From positions 62,001-126,000 of the forward strand of contig JAEZHM010000089.1 of the NCBI GenBank assembly GCA_023416585.1: a stretch of 64,000 bases of DNA. Reading direction: 5' to 3'. Every line of letters begins with the position of its first letter. Positions within the stretch are counted from its first letter, which is position 1. Below, in pieces: positions 8,615 to 16,604 of the stretch. The position numbers were made by a program, and so were the translations under genes. The notes beneath the pieces were generated by a model. The model saw nothing but the letters and a program-made list of their open reading frames with translations. It was not told the DNA's origin and ran no database searches. The DNA is from Bacillota bacterium. GTDB lineage: Bacteria > Bacillota > Clostridia > Christensenellales > Aristaeellaceae.

Positions 8615-10156
8615 ATGAAGAAAATGCTCTGCTGCCTGCTTGCCCTGATGCTATTGCTGGGCACCGTAAGCGCCCTCGCCGCACCCTTTGGCGAGGGGAA
8701 ATCACTGAGCCTTGCTTGTCTGGAAGGCTGGTACTCGGCCGTTTCCATGAACGACAACCTGCCCGTTTGGCAGGAAATCGAAAAAGCAACCGGAGTAAGC
8801 ATCAAATGGGAAGCCAATTCAGACTATGACACGGCCATGCAGCCCAGGGTTGCCGCCGGCCAGCAGCTTCCCGACATCATGCTGGTTCCCCCATCCTGGG
8901 GCGGCACAGGCGTATTCAAGCTGGCAACCGACGGTATGATCATCCCGCTTGATGACCTGATCGAGCAGTACGCGCCCAACATCAAAAAGGTGCTTGACGA
9001 AAATCCGGCGCTCAAGGGCCTTTTAACTGCCCCCGACGGCAAGATCTATTCCATCGCCGATTCACCCATGTTTGTAAACGACATGGTCGTGCAGAACGCG
9101 CTTTTCATCCGCCAGGACTGGCTGGATGCTTTGGGCCTTCAAATGCCGGTAACCATTGAGGATTGGCACAACGTGCTGACGGCTTTCAAAGGCTACACGG
9201 GCACCGCGTTCGGCGCACCCACCGTACCCTTCAGCGGTCTGGCATCCGAAGTGGGCGACATTCTCAAGGTATTCCTTGGCGCTTACGGCCTGCCGGTAGG
9301 CGGCAGCGAGTGGTGGTATGATGAAAGCGGCAAGGTGTACTACGCCTATGGCACAGAAGCGTTCCGCAATTTCCTCACAGAAATGCATAAGTGGTATGAA
9401 GAAGGCCTGATCGACCTGGAAATGACCCGGGATGAAGCCAACTTCCAGTCCCTGGTGGCCACGGATGTAGTCGGCTCCTTCTCCCACCTTTCCGAGCGCG
9501 TACCGCAGTATGACGGCTTGCTGGCCACCGCCGGCGTCAAGGGCAGCCATACGCTGGTCGTACCTCCGATGACGGGTGACAGGCCGCTGCTCACTAAGCG
9601 CTCCGCCACCTGGAGCCACTATGGTATCACCCGCGACTGCAAAGATCCCGTGCTGGCAATCAAATGGCTGGACTTCGTATGGGGCAGCGAGGAAGGCATC
9701 ACCTTCACCGAATGGGGCATCAAGGGCGTTACCTATGATGTGGATGCCAATGGGCAAAAATATTTTACTGACTTCGTGCTCAAAAACCCCGACGGACTCG
9801 ATCCGTACAATGCGCTGCGCAGCCTGGGCATCGCCAATACTGTTCTGGTGCGCACGCCCGCGGAAGTCTATGTTGCGCTCAACGCCGGCTCCCCGGCCAT
9901 TCCCTATGCGGAAGAGCTGCTTTCAAAGCGTGTGGAATCCTTCCCGGCCATGATGGCTACCGAAGAGGAGCAGGCGGTTGTTGACCGCATCCAACCTGAC
10001 CTTCGCACCTTTACAAATGAAAGCATTGCCAAATTTATCACCGGCGCGCAGTCGCTTGACGGGTTTGACGCTTATGTGGAAACCTTGAAATCCATCGGGC
10101 TTGATAATCTGCAGGCAGTGAAGCAGGCTCAATTTGACCGCTCCGGCATGAGGTGA
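8615..10156 (+). CDS. ABC sugar importer 1, extracellular solute-binding protein
   Basis: A 513-residue family 1-type solute-binding protein related to LipO-like proteins. It starts with a classical signal peptide (MKKMLCCLLALMLLLGTVSALAA); a signal-peptidase I site after ALAA is likely. The two cysteines lie at the beginning of the hydrophobic core and do not form a lipobox. The mature protein contains the typical beginnings WQEIEKATGVSIKWE and the hinge phrase QLPDIMLVPPS. The ATG follows AGGAGG by eight bases. Two permease genes follow within a few bases. The ligand is probably an oligosaccharide; the nearby GH63-like and propeller hydrolases are the natural downstream enzymes, which is inference. 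Confidence 0.85.
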   Translation: MKKMLCCLLALMLLLGTVSALAAPFGEGKSLSLACLEGWYSAVSMNDNLPVWQEIEKATGVSIKWEANSDYDTAMQPRVAAGQQLPDIMLVPPSWGGTGVFKLATDGMIIPLDDLIEQYAPNIKKVLDENPALKGLLTAPDGKIYSIADSPMFVNDMVVQNALFIRQDWLDALGLQMPVTIEDWHNVLTAFKGYTGTAFGAPTVPFSGLASEVGDILKVFLGAYGLPVGGSEWWYDESGKVYYAYGTEAFRNFLTEMHKWYEEGLIDLEMTRDEANFQSLVATDVVGSFSHLSERVPQYDGLLATAGVKGSHTLVVPPMTGDRPLLTKRSATWSHYGITRDCKDPVLAIKWLDFVWGSEEGITFTEWGIKGVTYDVDANGQKYFTDFVLKNPDGLDPYNALRSLGIANTVLVRTPAEVYVALNAGSPAIPYAEELLSKRVESFPAMMATEEEQAVVDRIQPDLRTFTNESIAKFITGAQSLDGFDAYVETLKSIGLDNLQAVKQAQFDRSGMR

Positions 10157-10161
10157 ACAAA

Positions 10162-11112
10162 ATGACTGCAGGCATGCGTGTAAGCAAAGCCGGCAGGGAG
10201 CTGTGGCGCCAGAATTTCTGGCGCCACATGCTTCGCGATAAATATCTGGTTCTGATGGCATTGCCGGCCGTTGCTTATTTTCTGGTCTTCCATTACTATC
10301 CCATGTACGGGATGCTGATTGCCTTTCAGGATTACACGCCGGGAAAGGGCATTTGGGGCAGCACATGGGTGGGCTTTGAACACTTCAGGCAGTTTTTTGG
10401 CGGTTACTATTTTTCCCGCCTGTTAGGCAATACCATTATCATCAGCCTGCTCAGCTTGCTTTGGGGTTTCCCGCTGCCCATTATATTTGCGCTGATGCTC
10501 AATGAATTCCGCGAGGGAACTTTTAAGCGCACGGTGCAGACGGTTAGTTATCTGCCGCACTTTATCTCGCTGGTTGTAACCTGCGGCATGATCATCAACT
10601 TTTTATCACCGGCCAACGGCATCATCAATACCCTTATCAAGGCGCTGGGCGGCAGCCCTATCAACTTCCTTGGCCAGCCGCAATACTTCAGGACCGTATA
10701 CGTCACCTCGGGGGTTTGGCAGGAATTCGGCTGGAACTCCATTATCTATCTGGCGGCGTTGTCCGGCGTGGACCAACAGCTGTATGAGGCGGCGCGCATT
10801 GACGGTGCGGGCCGGTGGAAGCAGATGATACATATCACTCTGCCTTCCATCCAAACCACAATCATCATCCTGCTGATCCTGAGCGTTGGAAACATTATGA
10901 GCGTGGGCTTTGAAAAAATCATTCTCCTATATAACACCAGCACATACGAGACGGCGGATGTGATATCAACCTATGTGTACCGCATGGGCCTGCAGTCGCT
11001 GCAATACAGCTTTTCCGCCGCGGTAGGCCTGTTCAATTCCGTGATCAACATCCTCATGCTCATCATGGCCAACACGCTGTCCCGGCGGCTGACCGGCTCC
11101 AGCATCTGGTAG
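10162..11112 (+). CDS. ABC sugar importer 1, LplB-type permease
   Basis: A 316-residue inner-membrane permease with six predicted helices. It has the CUT1 family EAA loop YEAARIDGAGRWKQMIHI near residues 208-225 and the LplB-like C-terminus ending in TGSSIW. It forms the channel together with the next gene product. The ATG at 10162 follows GAGGTG by six bases, only five bases after the stop of the binding-protein gene. An alternative GTG at 10153 would overlap that stop but coincides with the ribosome-binding site. No ATPase gene is present here, as is usual for this subgroup that borrows an MsmX-like ATPase. Confidence 0.9.
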   Translation: MTAGMRVSKAGRELWRQNFWRHMLRDKYLVLMALPAVAYFLVFHYYPMYGMLIAFQDYTPGKGIWGSTWVGFEHFRQFFGGYYFSRLLGNTIIISLLSLLWGFPLPIIFALMLNEFREGTFKRTVQTVSYLPHFISLVVTCGMIINFLSPANGIINTLIKALGGSPINFLGQPQYFRTVYVTSGVWQEFGWNSIIYLAALSGVDQQLYEAARIDGAGRWKQMIHITLPSIQTTIIILLILSVGNIMSVGFEKIILLYNTSTYETADVISTYVYRMGLQSLQYSFSAAVGLFNSVINILMLIMANTLSRRLTGSSIW

Positions 11113-11123
11113 AGAGGAGGAAG

Positions 11124-12014
11124 ATGATGCTTTCCAATATTCATAAAATGACACTGGGCGAACGGATTGGCAAATGTATTATGGCGCTTGTGCTGGTCTT
11201 TGCCGCCATCGTCGCCCTTTATCCCTTCCTGTACACATTTGCCATGTCCATCAGCGCACCTGAGCACGTGCTCAAGCGGGATGTTTACTTCTTTCCCAAG
11301 GGGATCGGGCTGGACGGTCTCAAGCTGGTATTTTCCAACAAAAACATTTGGTCCGCCTATGGGAACACCATTTTTTATACCGTGGCGGGCACCCTGCTTA
11401 ATCTGACCGTCACCGTACTTATCGCCTACGCCATATCCAGGCCCCAGTTTGTATTGCGCAGGCAGCTTTCGCTTTTGATCACTTTCACCATGTTCTTTGG
11501 CGGCGGAATGATCCCACTCTTTCTTTTAATCTCCAACCTGGGTTTATACAACACGCGCTGGGCTGTGCTGCTGCCTTTTGCGGCAAGCGCCTGGAATGTT
11601 ATCATCGCGCGGAGTTTTTATGAACAACTTCCCGAAAGCCTTGTGGAGAGCGCCAGGATCGACGGGGCCAACGACGTTGTAATCCTTCTGCGTGTGATTC
11701 TCCCCCTGTCGGGACCTATCCTGTCGGTGCTGACGCTGTATTACGCAGTAGGCCATTGGAACAGCTACTTCTGGCCGCTGGTGCTGCTCAACAACGCCAA
11801 ACTGCAGCCGCTTCAAATATACCTGTACAAAATTCTGGTACAGCTCAAGCAGGATGTTATGGGCGGCGTTCAGATCGGCATCAGCCGTACGGTGGCCTCG
11901 GAGCAGTATAAATATGCTTCCATCATCGTTTCCATTCTGCCGATTATAGTAGTGTATCCCTTTGTGCAAAGATACTTTACCAAAGGCGTTATGATCGGTG
12001 CGATCAAGGGATAA
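11124..12014 (+). CDS. ABC sugar importer 1, LplC/YtcP-type permease
   Basis: A 296-residue second permease subunit with about six membrane helices. Its EAA loop VESARIDGANDVVILLRVIL lies near residues 172-191, and the MIGAIKG C-terminus is typical of LplC/YtcP proteins. A strong GAGAGGAGG precedes two consecutive ATG codons (11124 and 11127), and either could be used. It is the last gene of the importer 1 transcript. The following proS gene is convergent, and only a weak GCCTGT/ACAGGC hairpin (12037-12055) lies between them. Confidence 0.9.
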   Translation: MMLSNIHKMTLGERIGKCIMALVLVFAAIVALYPFLYTFAMSISAPEHVLKRDVYFFPKGIGLDGLKLVFSNKNIWSAYGNTIFYTVAGTLLNLTVTVLIAYAISRPQFVLRRQLSLLITFTMFFGGGMIPLFLLISNLGLYNTRWAVLLPFAASAWNVIIARSFYEQLPESLVESARIDGANDVVILLRVILPLSGPILSVLTLYYAVGHWNSYFWPLVLLNNAKLQPLQIYLYKILVQLKQDVMGGVQIGISRTVASEQYKYASIIVSILPIIVVYPFVQRYFTKGVMIGAIKG

Positions 12015-12083
12015 AAGCGGGAAGGCGAATATGCGCGCCTGTACAAGGGACAGGCCAAAAGGAACACAAGGCTGGCAGCAAAG

Positions 12084-13805
12084 CTACTTAAATTGCCCTA
12101 TAAGCTCCGCCACCATGCTGCGTACCGCCTCCACGGCATCGTGAACCGGCACCAGCTTCCGCGTCGCCTTGTCCCGCGATACGATCTCTACTTCTCCGTT
12201 CAGTATATTTCTTGGGCTTACGATCACGCGCAGCGGTATGCCAAACAGATCCGCGTCAGAGAACATCACGCCGGCGCTTACCGGCCTGTCATCGTACAGC
12301 ACCTCAACACCTGCCGCCGTCAGTGTTTCATACAAACTGTCGGCGCACGAACGTACATCCTCCTGATCCGCGCGAACGCAGCAAATCTCCACCTGCCAGG
12401 GTGCGATAGATACAGGCCAGACGGGTCCGTTCCCGTCGTGATGCATTTCGCACACCGCTGCCGCCAGCCTTCCTACGCCAATGCCATAACAGCCCATGAG
12501 GGGATGTAACACGCTGCCGTCCGCGGCGTCATACGTCATGTTCATGGGCTTTGTGTATTTGTCACCCAGCTGAAAAATGTTGCCGACTTCAATTCCGCGG
12601 GATATGCGGACGCCAGCCTTGCCGCACTTTGGGCATATGCCGCCCGCGCGGATCTTTGAAAAGTCGCGGTACTCTATCTTCCCCAAGTCGCGCTCTGGAT
12701 TAAAGCCCATATAATGCGCATCCTTCTCGTTTGCCCCGCATATAAGATCGTTCGCTCCACTGAGTGAGCGGTCGAAAAGCACGATGGCGTCCCGCGCACT
12801 CAGTTTATAGGGGCCAATGAACCCGGCCGCTAGATCGTCGCCTTCTTCGATGGTGGCGGGAATGATGTCTCCCCTAATAAAATTTGTAATCTTTGTTTCG
12901 TTTGCCTCCATATCGCCGCGGGTAAACAGTATCACCAGCCTGCCGTCCGCCTGCATCTTGTAGACCACCGCCTTTAAGATCTTTTCTGGCGAGACGCCAA
13001 GGTATCCGCAAAGATCGTCAATGGTCTTGATGCCCGGCGTCGATACCTTCCGCAGTCCGCTTTTCAGTTTGCAGGCTGCATAATCAACGATATTCTCCGC
13101 TGCCTCAACATTCGCGCTAAACCCACAGCTATCGCAGATGGCGATGGAATCTTCCCCCACAGGCGTCAGATACATGAACTCGTGGGAAACGCTGCCGCCC
13201 ATCATGCCCGAATCCGCCGCCACAGAGACAACCGGCAGCCCCACACGCTTAAAGATACGCAAATACGCCTCATGGCAGAGCCAATAATATTCGTCCAGGT
13301 CGCTTTGCGATGTGTGGAATGAATATGCGTCCTTCATTGTGAATTCCCGCACACGGATCAGGCCACCCCTTGGGCGCGCCTCGTCGCGGAATTTCGTCTG
13401 TATCTGATAGATCATGAATGGATATCGCTGATAGCTTGTACCGTATTCGCGCATGGCATGTACGGCAGCCTCCTCGTGGGTCATGCCCAAAACCATGCTC
13501 TGGCCGTTCCTGTCCTCAAAGCGCAGCAATTCCTTGCCGACACCCGCGAACCTGCCGGATTCCTCCCACAGCGATCCGGGCAGCGCCACAGGGAACAGAA
13601 CCTCCTGACCATCGATAGCGTCCATCTCCTCCCGGATAATTGCTTCGATCTTCCTGGTGATGCGCTTTAAAACTGGCAGCTGCGTGTAGATGCCGTTCGC
13701 GACATATTTCATGTACCCGCCCCGCACCATGAAAATGTGGCTGTCGATGACGCAGTCGGACGGAGTCTGTTTAAACCGCTCTCCAACCAGTTTTGATACC
13801 TTCAT
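12084..13805 (-). CDS. proS: Prolyl-tRNA synthetase, bacterial type with editing insertion
   Basis: This 573-residue class II aminoacyl-tRNA synthetase charges tRNA-Pro. Motif 2 is seen at ~136-164 (TKFRDEARPRGGLIRVREFT). The YbaK-like editing insertion, which clears Ala-tRNA-Pro, occupies about residues 225-380. Motif 3 is GCYGIGVGRLAAAV near residue 440, followed by the anticodon-binding domain. Length and domain order are normal for bacterial ProRS. AGGAGG lies eight bases before the ATG. A complete T-box leader precedes the gene, so expression rises when uncharged tRNA-Pro accumulates. The gene is transcribed alone. Confidence 0.97.
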   Translation of the reverse strand: MKVSKLVGERFKQTPSDCVIDSHIFMVRGGYMKYVANGIYTQLPVLKRITRKIEAIIREEMDAIDGQEVLFPVALPGSLWEESGRFAGVGKELLRFEDRNGQSMVLGMTHEEAAVHAMREYGTSYQRYPFMIYQIQTKFRDEARPRGGLIRVREFTMKDAYSFHTSQSDLDEYYWLCHEAYLRIFKRVGLPVVSVAADSGMMGGSVSHEFMYLTPVGEDSIAICDSCGFSANVEAAENIVDYAACKLKSGLRKVSTPGIKTIDDLCGYLGVSPEKILKAVVYKMQADGRLVILFTRGDMEANETKITNFIRGDIIPATIEEGDDLAAGFIGPYKLSARDAIVLFDRSLSGANDLICGANEKDAHYMGFNPERDLGKIEYRDFSKIRAGGICPKCGKAGVRISRGIEVGNIFQLGDKYTKPMNMTYDAADGSVLHPLMGCYGIGVGRLAAAVCEMHHDGNGPVWPVSIAPWQVEICCVRADQEDVRSCADSLYETLTAAGVEVLYDDRPVSAGVMFSDADLFGIPLRVIVSPRNILNGEVEIVSRDKATRKLVPVHDAVEAVRSMVAELIGQFK

Positions 13806-13822
13806 TGCAATTCCTCCTTCAT

Positions 13823-14092
13823 AAAAAAACGCCCCAAGTTTACACTTAGGGCGAATACATCTATCCGCGGTACCACCTAATTTCAGGCAAAGCCTGCTCT
13901 CACAGCGTCATATAAACGCCTTCCCTTTTTCGTAAGGGTCACGGCAAACCTTTCGGAGTGTGATTCCATCGGTTCGCGGCTCAAAGATGGGTTCCGCTAT
14001 TTTCCGGAAAGGGCTTTCACCAACCGCCCTCTCTCTTAAGCCTTTAAAACGCGTACTATTTCTCATCACAGCCATTTTATTCAGTTGCCGAT
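13823..14092 (-). promoter_or_regulatory. T-box leader of proS with intrinsic terminator
   Basis: Reading the minus strand, the leader holds the conserved AGAGAG and GGTTGGTG parts of Stem I (around 14010-14040). The invariant T-box sequence AGGTGGTACCGCGG is at 13878-13865. A terminator hairpin follows, in which CGCCCTAAGT pairs with ACTTGGGGCG (13853-13830) and is followed by seven T's. Binding of uncharged tRNA-Pro should favour the antiterminator. A CCG proline triplet at 13979-13977 is the best candidate specifier codon, an inference from its place after TTTGAG in the 3' part of Stem I. Confidence 0.9.
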
Positions 14093-14121
14093 AGGATAGC
14101 AGAAACATGTAAAATAGTCAA
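14093..14121 (-). promoter_or_regulatory. Promoter of the proS T-box transcript
   Basis: On the minus strand TTGACT (14121-14116), exactly 17 bases, then TATCCT (14098-14093) form a good sigma-A promoter. It is positioned so that the transcript begins just before Stem I of the T-box. Confidence 0.7.
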
Positions 14122-14158
14122 TACGAAAGGATATGAATTGGAAACTATGCTTTCCCGC

Positions 14159-14764
14159 CTATTTTGGCTCGTGAATCATAGACCAAAAATCCAGGTCGTG
14201 TTTTGGAATTATATCCGTATGGATCAACCTGAAACCTCTTTTTTCATAGTAGACGACATTTTGCTTTTTATGGGTTTCCAAGTATACGGGCATTCCTTCA
14301 GCATCCGTCTTTTTGAGAAGGAAATTCAATAGCGCTGTGCCTGATCCTGTTTTCTGCTTTGCAGGATCTACAGACAAGCCCCACAAATAGTAGTGAGGCC
14401 GGCCGGCAAGCAGTTTTTCCTGCGTATTTGCAAGGTAATTCTCGCATTCCGAGACGCCGGGGTACCGGCGCAGGCCAATCACAAAGGGAGCCGCCAAAAA
14501 TCCTGCCTTCATATATTCCCTGTTCCCAAGCCTGGTGCGGCCGGGCGGTAATGCAAACAGCACTCCTGACAGGTCCTGTGTTGCCAGCACCTCACCAAAC
14601 AAAAGCGCAGTTTTCAGAACACGCTCCATGTACCACTTCAGCCAGCGGGCACGCCGCCCGGGTTCAGGAAAATAGAAAATAAGGGATGGGTAATCAAAAA
14701 ACGAGTCGGCCACCACTTTGGCAGCATGGTTTAATTGTTCCGGTTTCAGGCGGATGATCTCCAT
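14159..14764 (-). CDS. GNAT family N-acetyltransferase
   Basis: A 201-residue acetyltransferase with the GNAT fold. The acetyl-CoA-binding segment is LSVDPAKQKTGSGTALLNFL (~125-144), with the pyrophosphate loop Q-K-T-G-S-G-T. It is followed by VYLETHKKQNVVYYEKRGF, the typical beta-4/alpha-4 region. The acceptor is unknown; relatives include resistance and small-molecule acetyltransferases. It begins 18 bases after the stop of the TetR gene on the same strand, so the two form an operon under the self-controlled promoter. A target exported or detoxified in response to the TetR ligand is plausible but unproven. Confidence 0.8.
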   Translation of the reverse strand: MEIIRLKPEQLNHAAKVVADSFFDYPSLIFYFPEPGRRARWLKWYMERVLKTALLFGEVLATQDLSGVLFALPPGRTRLGNREYMKAGFLAAPFVIGLRRYPGVSECENYLANTQEKLLAGRPHYYLWGLSVDPAKQKTGSGTALLNFLLKKTDAEGMPVYLETHKKQNVVYYEKRGFRLIHTDIIPKHDLDFWSMIHEPK

Positions 14765-14782
14765 AACGGTACCTCAAAAATG

Positions 14783-15349
14783 CTATGCATTCTTGTCCTT
14801 TAAAAAATGATTGTCACTGACAAGCTTCAAAAGCGTCTCCTGTAGCCGCTTCCTAAGCCCAGGCTCCGGGGGAGCAAAGTTATACACCTCCGCATACCAC
14901 AAGCCATCCATACATAAGCGGATCAGCGTCCCGGCTTCCTCAGAAGACGCCGCAGCGGTGATTTCTTTCTGCATTCGTTCAAAATGTGCGCGCAGCGGTT
15001 CCAGAAGATGCGCATCGCCGGCGATGGCTGAAAAAATCGCCCGTGATACCTGCTCCGGCTCCACCATCGTGCGAAATGATGCCCGGATATATGCAACAAG
15101 ATAGTCATCGCCAGACTTTTCAAGCTCCTCCGCAAGCGCTGCGTCAACCTGCGCAATAGAGCGGGCAATCATCCCTTCGATTAATCTATTTTTCGATGGG
15201 AAATGGTACAATAGCCCGCCTTTGCTGACAGGAGTCTCCTGGGCCACCGCCTCTAGTGTGAAACCCTCGGCTCCTTTCGCCATCAGAGTACGATTGGCCC
15301 CATCCAGAATTGCTTCCCGAGTTTTGTTGTACTGCGATGATTTTTTCAT
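14783..15349 (-). CDS. TetR family transcriptional repressor
   Basis: A 188-residue repressor with an N-terminal TetR DNA-binding domain: TREAILDGANRTLMAKGAEG, then FTLEAVAQETPVSKGGLLYHFPSKNRLIEGMI, residues ~10-58. It has a ligand-binding C-terminal domain typical of its size. The start is ATG 15349: a much longer upstream frame exists but would run through the promoter and operator. No Shine-Dalgarno sequence lies before it, and the promoter geometry puts the transcription start at or next to this ATG, so the mRNA is probably leaderless. A perfect palindrome covers the promoter spacer and -10 box, indicating autorepression. It heads an operon with the GNAT gene. Confidence 0.9.
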   Translation of the reverse strand: MKKSSQYNKTREAILDGANRTLMAKGAEGFTLEAVAQETPVSKGGLLYHFPSKNRLIEGMIARSIAQVDAALAEELEKSGDDYLVAYIRASFRTMVEPEQVSRAIFSAIAGDAHLLEPLRAHFERMQKEITAAASSEEAGTLIRLCMDGLWYAEVYNFAPPEPGLRKRLQETLLKLVSDNHFLKDKNA

Positions 15350-15355
15350 GATCAC

Positions 15356-15384
15356 ATTATACCGTCCGGACGGTATAGTGTCAA
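15356..15384 (-). promoter_or_regulatory. Near-consensus promoter of the TetR-GNAT operon
   Basis: The minus strand reads TTGACA (15384-15379), a 17-base spacer and TATAAT (15361-15356), a full consensus sigma-A promoter. The start of transcription is expected around 15349, which is the first base of the TetR start codon. Confidence 0.85.
15358..15377. promoter_or_regulatory. TetR operator palindrome
   Basis: TATACCGTCCGGACGGTATA is a perfect 20-base palindrome of the kind bound by TetR family dimers. It fills the spacer of the TetR promoter and overlaps its -10 box, so bound repressor would exclude RNA polymerase. It also overlaps a weak plus-strand TATAGT (15374-15379) facing the small gene at 15524, so that gene may share the control. 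Confidence 0.85.
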
Positions 15385-15523
15385 GGTGTGTGAAAGAATG
15401 ATCTGGAAAATCGTTCGGTACAATTTTACCTTTCCTTCTGAAAAACGGCAGTCTATGATATGGGATGGAATGGAATGGCTTTTCACCGGAGATACTGAAT
15501 CCCATGAAAAGGAGGATGGCACG

Positions 15524-15799
15524 ATGGAAGACGGACCCGGAGATCTTGACAGCATCAAGGGCGAACTGCCTATAGGGCTCGGCATGCGTTTGATGCAGGA
15601 CCGGACCGCCATGGACCGGTATACAGCCTTACCCGACGCGGAGAAAAAGCGCATTTTAAGCTATGTGGAGGGGGGCTCAACCGGCGGCGATGCAGAAGAG
15701 CGTGTTGCCACCACCGTCAAAAGCCTCCATGACGGCACTCCCGTAATGAACATGGGGCAGCAGCAGCCCATACTAAAAAACAAAATGCCCAAAGTGTAG
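15524..15799 (+). CDS. Small conserved protein of unknown function
   Basis: A 91-residue protein. Its core, ELPIGLGMRLMQDRTAMDRYTALPDAEKKRIL (quoted here as ELPIGLGMRLMQ then AMDRYTALPDAEKKRIL), resembles a family of short uncharacterised Bacillota proteins with an LPxGxGMxLxQ motif followed by an acidic helix. The second half has a loop GGSTGGD and a helix ERVATTVKSLHDGT. There is no membrane segment or signal peptide. ATG 15524 is chosen because AGGAGG lies eight bases upstream; the frame continues upstream to 15386 without a ribosome-binding site. It is divergent from the TetR repressor. An intrinsic terminator ends it. Function unknown. Confidence 0.7.
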   Translation: MEDGPGDLDSIKGELPIGLGMRLMQDRTAMDRYTALPDAEKKRILSYVEGGSTGGDAEERVATTVKSLHDGTPVMNMGQQQPILKNKMPKV

Positions 15800-15900
15800 G
15801 TATGCATGAGCGCACGGATCTTTATTACGCCGCACCGAGTTGTAAACCTGACCATATCAGGAAACCGTTCAATAGCATAAAGCATGATCTGCCCCCTGAA

Positions 15901-15927
15901 ACCGCCGGATCCTTCCGGTGGTTTTTT
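15901..15927 (+). terminator. Intrinsic terminator after the small conserved gene
   Basis: ACCGCCGGA (15901-15909) pairs with TCCGGTGGT (15914-15922) around a TCCT loop, with one G-U pair, and runs into six T's. This is a strong rho-independent terminator. Confidence 0.9.
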
Positions 15928-16118
15928 ATGATACTGCCCAGAAAATAAAGCTTTGCTATCTATACTTTAGACTTCCCCCAAGCCTTCCTACATTGGCAGC
16001 ACCCTAACCCTCCAAGAGGGAGCCATATCGGTGCCGCCCGCAGGCGGCGGAAGGAGGTAAATTCTGATTTGTATAAACCGTACACTAAAACTGAAGTCGC
16101 ATAAAAATATGGAAGAAC
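15928..16118. other. Non-coding stretch with a G+C-rich hairpin
   Basis: No gene is seen. GCCGCC (16033-16038) and GGCGGC (16043-16048) form a short stable hairpin directly followed by GGAAGGAGG, a ribosome-binding-like sequence with no usable start codon behind it. The surrounding bases look like a worn intergenic repeat. Confidence 0.4.
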
Positions 16119-16145
16119 ATAATTTTCCGTTATTCCCGCCGATAT
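16119..16145 (+). promoter_or_regulatory. Candidate sigma-D (motility) promoter
   Basis: ATAA (16119-16122), 15 bases, then GCCGATAT (16138-16145) closely match the flagellar/chemotaxis sigma consensus TAAA-N15-GCCGATAA. It lies 40 bases before the hemerythrin start. The downstream CheX-like gene makes motility control plausible. Confidence 0.5.
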
Positions 16146-16184
16146 ATAAAGTGTCTATACTTTTTTTGCAAAGGAGATCGTGCA

Positions 16185-16604
16185 ATGGTCTGGAAAGAGA
16201 AGTACAAGATCGGCGTTCCGCTTATCGATGAGCAGCATGAAGAGCTGTTTCGGCGCGTCACCGATTTTCTGGAGACGCTAAGGTCTGCCGGGGAATGGGA
16301 GCAGAAGGTATCCAAAGTCAATGAGACGCTGTCTTTTATGAAAGATTACGTGGTAGTGCATTTCAGGGATGAAGAAGCCTATCAGGCGAGCATCGGATAC
16401 CCGGACCTGGACAGCCACCGTGCCGTTCATAGGGATATGGTCAACTATGTGGTATCCTTTGCGGAGAAATATGAAAAGCAGGGCTATCAGGAGGCGCTGG
16501 CGCAGCAATTTGCCGGGAAATTACTGGCCTGGCTGATCAACCACGTGGTAGCTACAGATCAAAAAATCGCTGCATATAAAAACGCGCAGGGAGTGGCACT
16601 ATGA
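16185..16604 (+). CDS. Bacteriohemerythrin
   Basis: A 139-residue single-domain hemerythrin that binds oxygen at a di-iron centre. All seven expected ligands are present: H18, H59, E63 (HFRDE), H78, H82 (HRAVH), H120 and D125 (HVVATD). In anaerobes such proteins sense, carry or scavenge oxygen. AAAGGAG lies eight bases before the ATG. The last four bases (ATGA) overlap the next gene, which encodes a CheX-like phosphatase, so the two are translationally coupled. The pairing suggests that oxygen information is linked to chemotaxis signalling, which is inference. Confidence 0.93.
   Translation: MVWKEKYKIGVPLIDEQHEELFRRVTDFLETLRSAGEWEQKVSKVNETLSFMKDYVVVHFRDEEAYQASIGYPDLDSHRAVHRDMVNYVVSFAEKYEKQGYQEALAQQFAGKLLAWLINHVVATDQKIAAYKNAQGVAL

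Noticed and set aside
9062..9757. 231-codon antisense frame in the first binding-protein gene
   Set aside because: Shadow frame; no start signal and no recognisable domain.
12015..12083. Terminator between importer 1 and proS
   Set aside because: Only a 6-bp GCCTGT/ACAGGC hairpin without a T-tract is present; too weak to call.
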